Positions 32,588-43,408 of a stretch of 64,000 bases of DNA are shown here, piece by piece; position 1 is the first letter of the stretch, and each line of letters begins with the position of its first letter. The DNA is from Zopfochytrium polystomum. Its lineage: Eukaryota; Chytridiomycota; Chytridiomycetes; Chytridiales; Chytridiaceae. The notes below the pieces were generated by a model. The model worked only from the letters and a program-made list of their open reading frames with translations. It was not told where the DNA came from and searched no databases. Both the position numbers and the translations under genes were made by a program. The stretch is taken from positions 248,001-312,000 of the forward strand of contig JAIVFJ010000045.1 in assembly GCA_025765615.1 (NCBI GenBank). The letters are read 5' to 3'.

Positions 32588-33914
32588 TCACGACAGACCG
32601 TGCGCCTTGCGGAGCACCCAAAACGCCAGGTCCTCGGAAAACACTTGGATCACCAGCGACGCGCGGATGATCAGCGGGTAGAAGAACTGTGTGATATAGA
32701 CAGGGCGAGCAGCATCGAGCGGAGGTTTCGTGAGTGAGAGCAGCAAGAGAGCTTGGGATGCAATGCAAACACAAAAAAATCAAAAAAAAAAAAAGATCAC
32801 TTCAACTAACCACCGCCGTTCCGTCCACGCAGCCCTGCACGATCCGCTTCGCCGTCAGTTCCGGCGACACGGCGAGCGCGTCCACCTCCTTGGTCGTCAC
32901 CTCCTTTAGGTTCTCGGTCGCGATCGCCCCCAGCACCGCCCGCGAGATCCGCACGTGTCGCACCGCCGTCGCCGTCGCCGCCAACCCCGCCGCCCCCGCA
33001 GCAGCGACAAACCCGGGCGCCGCGCCGCCGTTCCCACTGCCTCTAGCAGCCTTCTCCAGCGCGTGCTCGCGCGTCCGCAAATCGTGCCGCAAACACCCGA
33101 AAAACGTGTCCAGTGCCGCTTTGGACGCCGCGTACGTCGCCACGTTCGGCGGCGTCACCCGCGACGCCAGCGACGACACGATCATCAGCGTCGACGGGTC
33201 CGTCCGCTGTACTCCGCCGCCGTGCGCCCCGACGACTTTGGTCGTCGGCGTCTGCAGGTACGGCAACGCCGCGAGCGCGAGGTGCACGAACCCGTAGTAG
33301 TTGACCCCGATGCACTCCTCCATTGACGCCAGCCGCCCCGCGTACGGGTCCGCCGCGGTACTCCCCGCGTCGGCGTCCTCGAGCGCGAAAAAGTTGGCGT
33401 AGAGCGTAGTGCAGTGGTTTAGCACCAGGCAGTCGATCCGCGGCGACGAGAGACCACTCGTCGACGACGACGGCGCAAGCGCCGCAGCGGCGCGGATCAT
33501 CGCCTCGCACGACGCGCGCGACGAGGCGTCGAACGGGACCACGTGCGCGGCGGTTGCGCCCAACGCGCGGCACTTTTCGGCGATGGGGTCCAGCTTGGAG
33601 ACCGTGCGCGCCGCGAGGACGAGCGTGGCGTTGCGGCGCGCGAATTCGTAGGCGATCTGGGTGGGAGTGTTGGATGGATGGGAATGATGAGTTAGGGGGG
33701 TGCTGAATCGGAAGGATTTGCGGGGGACCCACTTTCCTGTAGCTGTACTTACCTTTTCGCCGATGCCGCGCGATGCGCCGGTGACGACTACGAGCTTTCC
33801 CTTAAAGGACGACGATGACGATGAGGTCCGCAGCGAGCGCAGGAGCAGGAAGAGAGCGACGGGCACGACGGTCACGAGCAGCGCGACGGCGATCGTGGTC
33901 GCGGTGGGAGCCAT
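32588..33914 (-). CDS. Membrane-anchored short-chain dehydrogenase/reductase
   Basis: Three exons (33753-33914, 32811-33656, 32588-32686) join in frame to 368 residues. A membrane anchor (IAVALLVTVVPVALFLLL) precedes the Rossmann fold with VVVTGASRGIGE (dinucleotide-binding TGxxxGxG), LVLNHC in place of NNAG, a catalytic Ser in IVSSLAS and the catalytic pair in YAASK. A short last exon encodes PLIIRASLVIQVF and the C-terminus. Size, N-terminal anchor and C-terminal hydrophobic end are like HSD11B1-type or 3-ketosphinganine-reductase-type SDRs of the endoplasmic reticulum; the substrate (steroid, retinoid, lipid base or other) is not determined. The start at 33914 is preferred over an upstream in-frame ATG (33971) because it begins directly before the anchor. 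No frame damage. Confidence 0.9.
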
Positions 33915-35554
33915 CTGTGCTGGGGGGACGGGGCGGGGTGCTTTTAGTGTGGGGAACGTGGGTGGGGTCAAGGGGTGAGTGAGATCGATGGGGAGAAGGC
34001 GATTACTTAAGTCGGGCAGGTCTACTCACGATGTGGTCTCGTGCTGGTGGGTTTTGAAATCGAAAGGATCGAAGAGGCTTTTTTTTTTTCTTTTTTTTTT
34101 TTGCCGGGCTCGTTTTTGCTTCCTATTTTGGATTGAAGGCTGTGACTATTTTAAACTGGAATGATGGGAGTGGAATTTTTTTCTTTTTCTGTCGATTTTT
34201 TTTTTTTCCCTCTTGGTTCAAAGCCAAACCACTCTCCTCATATGTGTCGAACGATTGGAATGTGGATGCACTTCGACGGCCTCGCTCACCCTTTCGCTTG
34301 CTCCGGTTCGTGCGGAGCTTAAAGGCCCCAAAGCTGGAAACAACACGTGGGGAAAAGCTCGCCACTCGCCCATCGGCCGTCGAGTGACGGGGTAAGCGCT
34401 CGAATTAAGGGAGGCCCGGGGGATCCTATCACGGGCCTGCCGTGGCTCTTTCACCGGCGACTTAATTCTTCCGAATTGTAGGGCGGCGATTGCGTGGACA
34501 AGGGCGGCGAAGCTGTGCGACAGAGAGCGTTGTTAACTCAATCGCATTGTGCACCATTTTTTCTTTTTTTCCTTCTTTTTTGGGAGAAAGGCTGCCCAGA
34601 TCCATCAGGCAGATTGGGGACGCTGGTTTTGAAAAGCAAAAGCCACATGGAGTGGCAGGAGCGGCAACGGTTTCGCCTTGTTTGCAATAGAATCACATTT
34701 GGGGTGCGACCCCAGGTTTTCTTTTAAAGGTGGTTCAGTTTTTGAGCCCATGTCGTCCACACCTTTGAGCACCTGGCCGACGCAATCAAAGCTAAGAGTA
34801 GCACGCAGATGGTGAATTTGGGCAAAAAAGCCACGTGGGCACATGGACTCTATCACACACCGACTTGAAGCACAAAGAAACGCAGTTATCGCTCGATCAC
34901 AAGGAAGCGCCCCTCCGACGATTTGAACGCTAATCTTCACCGAGATTTCATTTTTTGGGCGGGCGAGCACGATCGGCCGTGGATGAATTTCCAAATAAGT
35001 CCACTATTAACAAAAAGCTGCTTCAAATGTCACCCGAACAACCCTCAGAATCCGCCCTATGATTCCTCGGATTTCTTACTTGCAGCTCTCTCTAGTTATT
35101 CGAGTAGTCTTGCTGTCTGGAATCCTTTTCTGGCGTCGAGATCTTGGAAGGGGAAGGAGGTAGCTCATCTCTTTTCTCCTTTGGTTTTCGAATAAAGCCT
35201 CATTTTTTCCCCTTTTTTTTCGCTCCTTTTTCTTTCTTTGCTTTCTTTGGCCTATGGCGGATGCCGCCGACCTTCGGCGGCACTCCGACGCCGACACTGG
35301 GAGCTCCGACGCTCCGACGGGGGCGCCGACGCCGCCTACGGTGGCGTCGGAGCAGCCGTCCCATCGTTTTCTTGTTCATCCGCTGCCTTCAGCATCACAC
35401 GAGAGTCCGTCTAATTGTCGTTTTTTTCCTGCGTTACTTTTGTAATTCTTAGTTGAAGGAGAACTTTCAAATCTGAATCACTCCGACAGTATGAACTTAG
35501 GTATATTGCTTTACTCTCTTTTTCTCTGCACCATATGACTAGCCCCTACACAAT
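33915..35554. other. Gene-poor region
   Basis: No supported gene in about 1.6 kb. Poly(T) tracts at about 34,080-34,104 and 34,196-34,208 could be poly(dA:dT) promoter elements of the minus-strand dehydrogenase. A GC hairpin cluster (around CCGCCGACCTTCGGCGG) begins near 35,262. Confidence 0.5.
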
Positions 35555-36040
35555 TCATTTGTGCTGCCTGAAGAAATTTGTGATCATTTGGCAGTTTCTA
35601 CGAGCTTTCTTCTTAGCACACTCACGATCCATGCCGTCATATCCCTTTTTTCTCTTCCTGCAATTGTCACATGCCTTGTTTGTTGCTGGTGGCAGCTTTT
35701 CTTCAAATAGAGGCTTGAATTTTAGGGTTGACAAATCAAGAGCTGCCTCTGCCTATTGGAAAGGTGTTTCCACTGGGGCTAAAGGATGTATGGGGAACAT
35801 GTCCCAAGTTGTTGCTGAACGCTCCACAGTTGGTTCGGGGGCCCCCAGTTCTGCGCTTGGATGCCCCAAAGAATTTGTATCTTCTTTTGATTGTGCTTCA
35901 ACTGAGGCAGAAGGAGGTGGCTCTACCATGACCCGCGAGAGTGATTGGGGGCAGTAGGCTACAGGGCTTTGCAGTCGACGACGAAGTTTTTGACCGCTTT
36001 TTGCGATTTCAAAAGGAGTCGACTCTTTGATGAAGTGCAT
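35555..36040 (-). pseudogene. Decayed Cys-rich ORF (possible transposon or DNA-binding fragment)
   Basis: One minus-strand frame of 162 codons starts at the ATG at 36040 and ends at a stop at 35555, but is cut by an in-frame TAG near 35753-35755. The part after the stop includes KACDNCRKRKKGYDG and DRECAKKKARRNC, resembling the start of a fungal Zn2Cys6 cluster, though the downstream Cys pattern does not fit well. The part before is Ser/Pro-rich. Codon use is AT-richer than in neighbouring genes. I read it as a relic, probably mobile or foreign in origin, and do not assign a function. Confidence 0.45.
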
Positions 36041-36671
36041 TAGGTGTGAGGTTTGAGTAGATAGAACCTAACTCAAGTGAATACAGCTGAACTCTCCGCC
36101 AGTCAATCTCTGTCCATTTTTGTGCTTGTCTGCAAGCGCCACAATCCTGTTCATATCTTCATCCGAAATCTGTACACTGTGACATTGGAGACTGTTATCT
36201 TCAACTGATGTGGGATTTTCCAGCGGACTGGCATCGGGTTGCCCTCCATCTCTCCACGGGGACTGTAATGCCTGCTGGTGATACTGTTTAGGAGATCACG
36301 GACACAGAAAAACATGTCAGATCGATCTCTCAACTGATTGTCTGATTCATATAAAGCATTTTGAAATTGACGGAGAGTAAGCCAAGCAGCTCCTTTGACG
36401 TTTGAGGTTGACCGCTGTCAGCAGAAAACTCGCTGGGGGTTATGGGGCGTCGTCACAATCGTTCCAAATTTTCCGCTTGCAGAGGTGCTGAAGGCACCGA
36501 GGCCGCTCCTTCCTCAGTTTCTGGATTATTTGGCTGCTTTGGCAGCGACTTCGTCGTTCAAAGCAGGCTGAAACGCGTGTGTGGATTCATGTCAGATGTC
36601 TTCGAGTTTTTTTTCCTTTTCCGTTTTTCGTTTTTGTTATTGTTTTTTTCTTTCTCTTTTCACCTTTTATC
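36041..36671. other. AT-rich spacer
   Basis: No gene supported. A minus-strand open stretch at 36151-36333 may belong to the same relic as the ORF at 35555-36040, but it has no recognisable motif. Confidence 0.35.
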
Positions 36672-36741
36672 GTCACCTGTTCCTCACAAGAAACCTGTTG
36701 TGAGGAACAGGTGACGAGGTTTCTTGTGAGGAACAGGTGAC
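36672..36741. repeat. Perfect 25-bp inverted repeat with a third partial copy in the loop
   Basis: The arm at 36672-36696 (GTCACCTGTTCCTCACAAGA, then AACCT) is the exact reverse complement of 36717-36741. The 20-bp spacer holds an 18-bp direct copy (36698-36715) of the end of the right arm. A long cruciform or hairpin is possible, with two alternative pairings for the left arm. Confidence 0.95.
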
Positions 36742-36839
36742 GATTGTCCCCAACCGCCCCTCGCGAGCGCTTTGCACTCGCGAGCGATCCTTTTCCCAAC
36801 CCAATCCAACCCCAAATCCAACCCCCGCCGGGATCGCAA

Positions 36840-37145
36840 GATTGCAGCCGGAGGCCGCAATCTCGCCGCTGCCATATCTGGATCTGTCGCAATCGCGGCC
36901 TTCGGCCGCGATCTCACTTTCAACCTCACCTCTACCTAACCCGCGGCCGCCTTCAAAATTCGCCAGCACCACTTGCCGTAATAGCGGCCTTTGGCGGCGA
37001 TTTTCGACTGCGATCTCTCTGCTATTGCGGCGACTTCGCCGCTGCCTTCAAACCGTTCCGCCGCCTACGCGAAAAATTGGATCTCCTGGGCAATTCAGCA
37101 GCTAGACAATTTCTACCACTCTCGCAGCGGCCTTCGGCCGCCCGC
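36840..37145. repeat. Cluster of GC hairpins with TTCG-type loops
   Basis: Several near-palindromes follow each other about every 50-100 bp. They include CGCGGCCTTCGGCCGCG (near 36,893), GCGGCCTTTGGCGGCG (near 36,985), GCGGCGACTTCGCCGCTG (near 37,023) and GCGGCCTTCGGCCGCC (near 37,128). Their stems share the GGC(C)TTCGGC core, also seen near 35,262 and 39,928. A short (CT)n run follows at about 37,158-37,183. Confidence 0.7.
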
Positions 37146-38181
37146 TTGCGCGGTCGCTCTCTCTCTCTTTCTCTCTCTCTCTCTCATCCTCAATTATTTT
37201 GAGAGGTTTTTAACTTTGATGATTTCTTTTCTTTGAAGGTATTTTCTGGCATTTGGAATATCTTCTCCTGCCTGACATTTACTGTGGCGGTTATGCAGGT
37301 TCTGGGCATTCGGCTGTATTAGTCAGTGTCCTTCGGTTCATTTCTGCGGTTTGCGCTGTCCAACTAGGGGCAGAGTAGCGTAAACCTTGCTCTATGGTCT
37401 CTCTCTATATAGGGATCCGACCTTTCACTCTGCCTGTTCATTTACCTCTTTCCTTATTTGTACCTGTCCTTCCCTTTCTTCACCTGTAAGTGGGACTGAT
37501 TGCCGTTGAGGGCTGACATTCTACTCACTGCTGAACAGCCGTAGCTTTGTCACTCACGGAATCAGCCGAAGGGGCGGCCTTGTGTGTCCTGTGGTGGCGG
37601 TTCAACCCTCTTGAGCAAGGGCTGCCTACTCTGCTTGGACTGAATGGACAGCCGACCAAAGCAGAACAAGAACAACCCCCTGACGAGGGTGCCTTGCAAG
37701 GCCTTGCCGTGTGAGATGCAAGTTAAACCCTGTTCACACCGCACAAAAGGAATATGAAGGATAGGAGATGAGGCTATTTATTCAATGAGGTTCTGTTATG
37801 ATCTCCAATGCTGCTTCCCTCTCACAACCTGCGTCCTCTTAGACTGCCCAAGAGGAAAGACACTGCCCCAAACTTTGGGCCACTTTGCACTTCGCCAAGT
37901 ACTAGTGCCACACTGCCGACAAGTCAACCCAAAATTCTGTCTGCCCGATTTTCAAAACAGCGCCAGCCATTCCGCTGATGCTTCTTTTTCTCAACATACA
38001 GTACAGTATTATCACAATATGAACCCCCTCCACGTTTTATTCATGTGTTAGACAAATGAAGACAGAGTCAAAACGCCTGAGAAGCAGCAGTTCTCCCCCC
38101 CAAAACAGTAAATATATCCAGTGCCGCACACCACCGGAAGAGCGTCGTCAGTGCGCGTCCGGCGTCGCAGCCGCCGTCGCC
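37146..38181. other. Gene-poor spacer
   Basis: No supported gene. Ends where the left copy of the segmental duplication begins. Confidence 0.4.
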
Positions 38182-38616
38182 AGGTTTGAACCACGCCATT
38201 TGGATTTGACTGTTTGGATCACTAGTCTTTGGGTCGTGACGCTGATATTGCGACTGTAATTAATCAGCGAGATGGTACAGGAGGAGCTGCTTCGCCATGA
38301 CGGTTATTCTCTCAGCTATTTTCGTCACATGTGGTGCATTCCTCGCCATCGCCATAAAAACAAAAGTACCCCCAGAAGAACCCGTTGGCCTCACCCAAGT
38401 TTACGCTTTGAACGAATCGACCGATTTCATCTCATTTATCACCGACCTCGATGCCAGCTGTATCTATCAATTTGTTGATCTTAGGACCGTCGACGAAAAT
38501 GGATACAGTACAGTAAGCCTCTAGGGCGTAGCCGTCAATAGAGTATCAGTGCCAGTCACAAACAGCTCCTTCGCCACCGCACTGACTCCCATCCGCCTCT
38601 GCCCTGATATTGCCAT
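38182..38616 (+). pseudogene. Membrane-protein family X, deleted copy
   Basis: Nearly the same as 58,539-58,960: the intron, the exon start, then the transmembrane segment MTVILSAIFVTCGAFLAIAI and TQVYALNEST. A TAG at 38522-38524 replaces a CAG seen in the intact copy, and after RLCP the sequence jumps to what is 3' flank in the intact copy. The first exon is also missing. It cannot encode the family's extracellular domain. Confidence 0.85.
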
Positions 38617-38868
38617 TGTGCGGCCCGTATTCCAGCCCCTTCCTCTCCCACGGCGGATCCTCTCATTGTAGCTCCTCCTTCGCTTCAGCTAAAATATGTG
38701 TTTGAAACGAAATATTTGCGTTTACAGTTTCTCTAAAAGCACCTCGGCTTGCATTGTATGTCTCGAAGCAACCGCGAACGCCTTGCACGTGGCAGTGGCG
38801 AATGTCGCGGTGGTGACAAAAATTGAGGGTACGAGCTCTGTAACAACCCAAAATCCTACAGCGGCGCA

Positions 38869-39597
38869 CTCAACTTCGTCAACTCGTTCATCATCACGCG
38901 GCCGGGCGGCAACGCACCAATCAACTTCTGCATCGCCCTCCCGCCCGCCTACCCATCCACCTCTTCCCACCTCGTCTCCGTCGCTTCTTACGTCCGAAGT
39001 AACGGGAATTCGAACCCAACAGCAGCTGACTAATAGAAAATGAAGGATAGGAGATGATTTGGGCGGAGGGGTATTTTTTCAATGAGGTTCCAATGTGCTG
39101 CTTCCCTCTCACACCCTGCCTACTTTTAACCTGCCCAGGAGGAAAAACACTGCCCCAAATTTGAGAATGCTTGGGCCACTTCAACTTTGGGAAAGTGTAA
39201 GTGCAACGGCCCAAAATTCTGTCTGCCCAAATTTCAACAAAAAGGACTCTGCATCGAGATCCCCACGGCTCCTTCCCTCCCGCCGCGCAACTCGACGACC
39301 CGAACCTCCCCAGCCCAGCATCCGTAGACGCTTTTAAAGTCGCCTCTGGATCGACCCCGCCGCCGCCCACCTCGTCGCCGTCGTAGACGGCGACGCGGGC
39401 TACGCGGGCGCTGCCGTGATTGAGATACGCGAAACCGACGGGTCCGCTGGCGCTGAAGTGGAAAAGAGTGCTGGGATAGTCTAGCCCTGACGGGACGTGT
39501 TCGGGACCGTTTGGGACTGGGACGAGTGTTTGGGCGCCGTCGAGCGACGCGGGCTCTTCTTACCCGTCGCTGCTGTCGGTCGTGTACGATCCGTGAT
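38869..39597 (+). pseudogene. Membrane-protein family X, C-terminal fragment
   Basis: Matches the fragment at 60,224-61,109 and the C-terminal half of the intact genes (counterparts of VDSFTI, the hydrophobic PPA stretch, and the final LLSVVYDP), but broken into short frames with internal deletions. There is no start and no membrane segment. Confidence 0.7.
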
Positions 39598-40208
39598 ATT
39601 TGGCAGTTGCGCTGTCATCTTGTCGTATTCCCTCCATTCTGGCTGTACTCTAATCCGTCAGTTCATGCTAGACTCCTTTTTTTCCCCCAGCAATGAAGCA
39701 GCATTCAGTCATTCGCCCAGCCAGGTGATGGCGATACCTGCTGTTCTTGTACTTGCTTTCGTGATCATTCGTTTTCCTCCCGATCTTAAAAACTTTTCCG
39801 ACATCACCAACCATCGACCTTCGTCTGCTGGCGCAGCTGAAGGGCGCGAAAGCAGCCGGGCGAGCAATACGTTTGTTGCAGACATGGTGATCTACACAGT
39901 GCAAAGTGGTTCAGTACTGCCGTTCGCCTTCGGCCGCCCTCGCCGCAGACACTGCAGTGTCGGTCGCCAAAGACAGAAGGGCGATGTCATTCGAACCCGG
40001 TTTGGAAGAGTGTGGTTGCTCCGTGTTTGCGGCTAAGTAAAGTGCGCACAATTAGGGCAGACAGAACTATTAATCCCGAGCGGACTTGTCTAGTGTCTTC
40101 TCCCCTGTGTGCTCAGCCAACAAAGCGAAAAGAAGTTTAAACGCAAGCACTTGCCGCCAAAGAAAAAACAAAAGAAAAAATATCAAAGAAGATCAAACGC
40201 CACAAACA

Positions 40209-41006
40209 ATGCCCCGTTCCACCCGCCCGCCCGCAAGCAGCGCACAACGGCTGCTTCGCCTCGAGCTCGTTTCTCTCCTCGTCCTTGCCCTCACCATCGT
40301 TGTCGCAGTCGGCACCGCCGCTCGGCCAGTCCCGCCCCTCTACCGCGCCTTGTCGAAGGAGGACGCGGCCAACCTTATCGCGGGCAAGGACCTGGTCCCG
40401 ACGAACCCCGACGCCAAGATCACGCCCGAAGCGCACATGACCAACTACAAGTGGAAAAACAGCCAGTACAAGGCCACCACGACGGACCCCAAGGTCGCCC
40501 AGTGGTACGGCCGCAAGAACGGTCTCGTCAAAATCGACCCGAGCAAGATCCCGAACATGCACGAGAGCGTCGACATGCTCAAGCGCGCGGAGGCCACCAA
40601 AAAGGGGTATGACAGAAGCAACAGGGTTCGCGCGGCCTCCACCGAGCATGCTGTGCTTATCAAGGGTAGCATCCCGAACGCCGCGTGCACAATCGAGGTG
40701 AGAAGACAGTCTGCACGCCAATCCTCGCCCATCTCTCAACACTCCAGCCCCCACCCTTTCACTATCCACAGTCGCCCCCACGCCTCGGAGGGCACCAATC
40801 AACCTCCACTTCTCTCATTGACTTTTGTTGTTTTCTTGCCCTAGCCGTGCACCGTGTTCAAACCGTTCAGCCGCGGAGCAAGGAAGACGGAAAAAGCCGT
40901 CGCTGCGGCTGCTGCTGCGGGCGGGGCGTCCACCAGCGGGGCGTCGACCAGCGCGGGCGGTGCGAAGAGCAAGGCGAAGGCCTCCGAGTCAAAGAAGAAC
41001 AAGTAA
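40209..41006 (+). CDS. Small secreted protein, ADP-ribosyltransferase-like motifs (left copy)
   Basis: Two exons (40209-40697 and 40845-41006) encode 216 residues. An N-terminal hydrophobic segment (LELVSLLVLALTIVVAVG) after a basic leader predicts a signal peptide. The mature part begins PLYRALSKEDAANLI, later YKATTTDPKVAQWYG and LVKIDPSKIP, and STEHAVLIKGSIP. The order LYR, then a TTT/STS-like strand, then an E-containing strand before a hydrophobic VLI matches the R-S-E class of ADP-ribosyltransferase folds, but the expected second Glu of ExE is Ala here, so activity is doubtful. The second exon adds a Lys/Ala/Ser-rich tail ending SKKNK. It is a near twin of the gene at 61733-62553. An A-rich leader lies just before the ATG. 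The ART-like assignment is inference from motifs only. Confidence 0.78.
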
Positions 41007-41370
41007 TCGTGGTATTGAGTGTGCGTTTGGTCCTTCTCTGGTGAATTTCCCTTTGTGCAGAAGTTTTGGAAGGCTTCTATTCTTGTTTGGTCCTGTAAAC
41101 GATTGACTCTTGTTTGCCTGTGAAACATCACATGGTCATTCCTACCGACCGCAGCCTTCCCACGTTCTGCAACGTTTTGCATATTCACTTTCTCTTTTCA
41201 TTCGTTTCCTTTTCTTTTTACATCCTGCGGGTTTGGAATGAAATGGAAATACTGCATAGTCGAACATTTTTAACCTTCTTCGGCAGGGTCGACGGTCCCT
41301 GCCACTGCACTAGGTCGCACCGCCACCAGCGCCTGCTGTGGAAGGATCGACGGTGCATCCGGACTGATTA

Positions 41371-42013
41371 ATTGCAGTGCAGCGTGCCGCTGCGACAAGG
41401 AGAGCCACCAAGAACAAATCCATCAATGAAATCTTGATCAAGTCCTCCAAAATACCTGAGTACACGGCACAGCCGATGGACGATGCTTCCGATCACTGCG
41501 ACGGCAATGTGCTCCAGTGAGGCGTAGTAAGGCAGTAAAATCCTCCGAGTGGCGTGGGACCACCGTGACTGGCCTCGTCTAAGTGCCGCGAAGCGAGAAT
41601 GGCGTGTAGAGCAAAGGGCCTGTTTGGATGCCACCCTGTTTTTCAGCAACCACATAAAAAATTTGTTCTCACAACTTTGTCGTGGCATTTCTGTTCAGAA
41701 CATGTCCAAACAAAATCTGAGCAAAAATGCAACGACAGAAATATTAGAACAGGCGAGGCTGCCTGTGGCATTTGTCTGCCCAAGAAAAAAAAGAAACGAA
41801 GCTTTTAATTTGTTTGTTTGCTTGTTTATTTCACGCAGCCGGAGGCTGTCCATGGTTGACTTCTTCAGGAAAAAAAACAGTTTGTTCTTTTCAGAGGTTT
41901 TCATAGGAGGCTGGACATGTTTTGTTTAGGTCTTTTTGCAGCCAAACGACAAGGACAAAAACCAGCAGAGCTTATTTGGATGTCACTCCGCTTCATGCGC
42001 TTGGGACCTGAGT
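41371..42013. other. Repeat-island edge, no gene seen
   Basis: AT-richer than the flanking duplicated block. No supported ORF. A motif at about 42,005-42,030 (GAGTTCAATTCC) resembles a tRNA B box and may mark a tRNA-derived repeat. Confidence 0.3.
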
Positions 42014-42493
42014 TCAATTCCACAGCTGCTGATTCTTGACGTTGGAACGTCCAATACCAGTCCCAGCAACCACAAACCAGTTAATCGTGCAATCAACCAA
42101 CCCAGAGAGATCTCTGGCATTGTCTTGCTTTAGCTCCAAATTGACTTCATGGGCCAGGAGAACAAGCTTGATCTGACCAATAAAGTCACCAAACTCAGTA
42201 TTTGACGAGAAAGAGAAGGAGGGATCCTCGTGCACGAAGGACTTTTTCTCTGTTCGCAGAGATCTGCCGACCTCACGAATCTCAGAATACTGAAGGGAGA
42301 ATTTAGCTCTGACGAGTTCATTGCAATCATAGTCAGCAAAAGAAGTTGAGGCGGCTGCCAGCCCAGTTTGGCCATCAAGATTGGTCTGATCGCTGAATGG
42401 CTGGCGGAGCTTCCTCAGTTGCAAAGGCACTTCATAATTGTTGTCAAATGCTCGAAGTCCCCCCAACCCTATGCATGTATGTACAAGTGCCAA
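42014..42493 (-). pseudogene. Probable transposon-derived ORF fragment
   Basis: An open minus-strand frame of 159 residues with AT-rich codons unlike the host genes. It contains LRAFDNNYEVPLQLRKLRQ and FSLQYSEIREVGRSLRT and ends in a hydrophobic/charged stretch. No catalytic motif is visible; general character and context suggest a piece of a DNA transposon protein. Confidence 0.3.
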
Positions 42494-42784
42494 AAATAAA
42501 TAATAGATTAGGTGGGCTTGAAACTGTTAAGACAAAAGTAGTAAAAGCAGGCCCAATAATAAAGACGGGTTAGCTGCAAATACACTTTCATAACGCCTTG
42601 GAAACTAAAGAACTGGGAATAATAATAGGGGTCCCGATCCTTGCGGTTTTATGACAGGTATGCTTGCTTTTGCGAATAAAATCCCTAGACTTTATCACTG
42701 AGACCTCATCACAGGCATTAATTTGAGAGAAAGAGGGTCTGAACCCAGTGAAGACCAGGCGACCTCGGTGTAGTCTCACAGGTT

Positions 42785-43408
42785 TGGGGTTTTGGTTTTT
42801 TTTGCCTTAACCATTCGCTTTACTGTCTCAAGGAATATGAGAAAACCTGTAAAAAAAATCCAAAGAAACAGACTCCAACCCACACAAACTTTTCCCTGGT
42901 GATAGAGCCTGGATAGCTGTTATCCTCAGACCAATGCCATCTGACACGCCAGAGAATGAAAATGAAAGTTACCTCTACTGATGGGCTGGGCCGGCCCGTC
43001 TGCATAATCCGCATTGACAGAAAAGACTTCAATTCTAAATGAGTTGTGATTGAAACCTTTCCTGGTAAAGAGATTGCTGCACACACTGTTCATATCTCCT
43101 GATTACGCCCCTTCACTCCTTGAGTCCACATTGATTCTGCTGAGGACACACTTTAAAGGAACGCTAAAGAGCTTGCCGCTGCAATTAAAGAATGGGAAAA
43201 AGCAGAAATTCTGAAAGGAAACCCTGCCACATCTCAACGTACTGCACTTGGAATGAGTATTGAACTTATGCGCTGCTTCAATCCTCACTTTACTGAAGTA
43301 GACATCTACAATCCTTTGTATGAGGTCGAAAAGATCTCAGCCTTCTGCCATAACGAAGAAAACACTTATTCATACCACCTCAAAAGGAAAGGTTACCCCA
43401 ACCTGTGA
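42785..43408 (+). pseudogene. Decayed ORF with five in-frame stops (transposon relic)
   Basis: A single plus-strand frame reads as protein-like blocks: LKEYEKTCKKNPKKQTPTHT, MKMKVTSTDGLGRPVCIIRI, VVIETFPGKEIAAHTVHIS, and AKELAAAIKEWEKAEILKG with NPHFTEVDIYNPLYEVEKI. The blocks are separated by TAG, TGA, TGA, TGA and TAA without frame change. Each of these stops is one C-to-T step from a sense codon (CAG, CGA, CAA). The family is not recognised; an old transposon protein is likely. Confidence 0.5.

Larger units (their letters stand above)
38182..41370 (+). repeat. Left copy of a direct segmental duplication
   Basis: This block matches 58,539-62,800 (plus a small piece near 63,530-63,620) in the same order and orientation. 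It carries the intron and second exon of a membrane gene, a C-terminal fragment of that family, the 5' region, and a small secreted-protein gene. The left copy lacks about 1 kb corresponding to roughly 58,961-59,952, and much of 62,780-63,530. Confidence 0.85.

Noticed and set aside
37562..37744. Minus-strand ORF of 60 codons with a nearby GGTTCAACCC
   Set aside because: No protein motif, and the B-box-like sequence lacks a matching A box.
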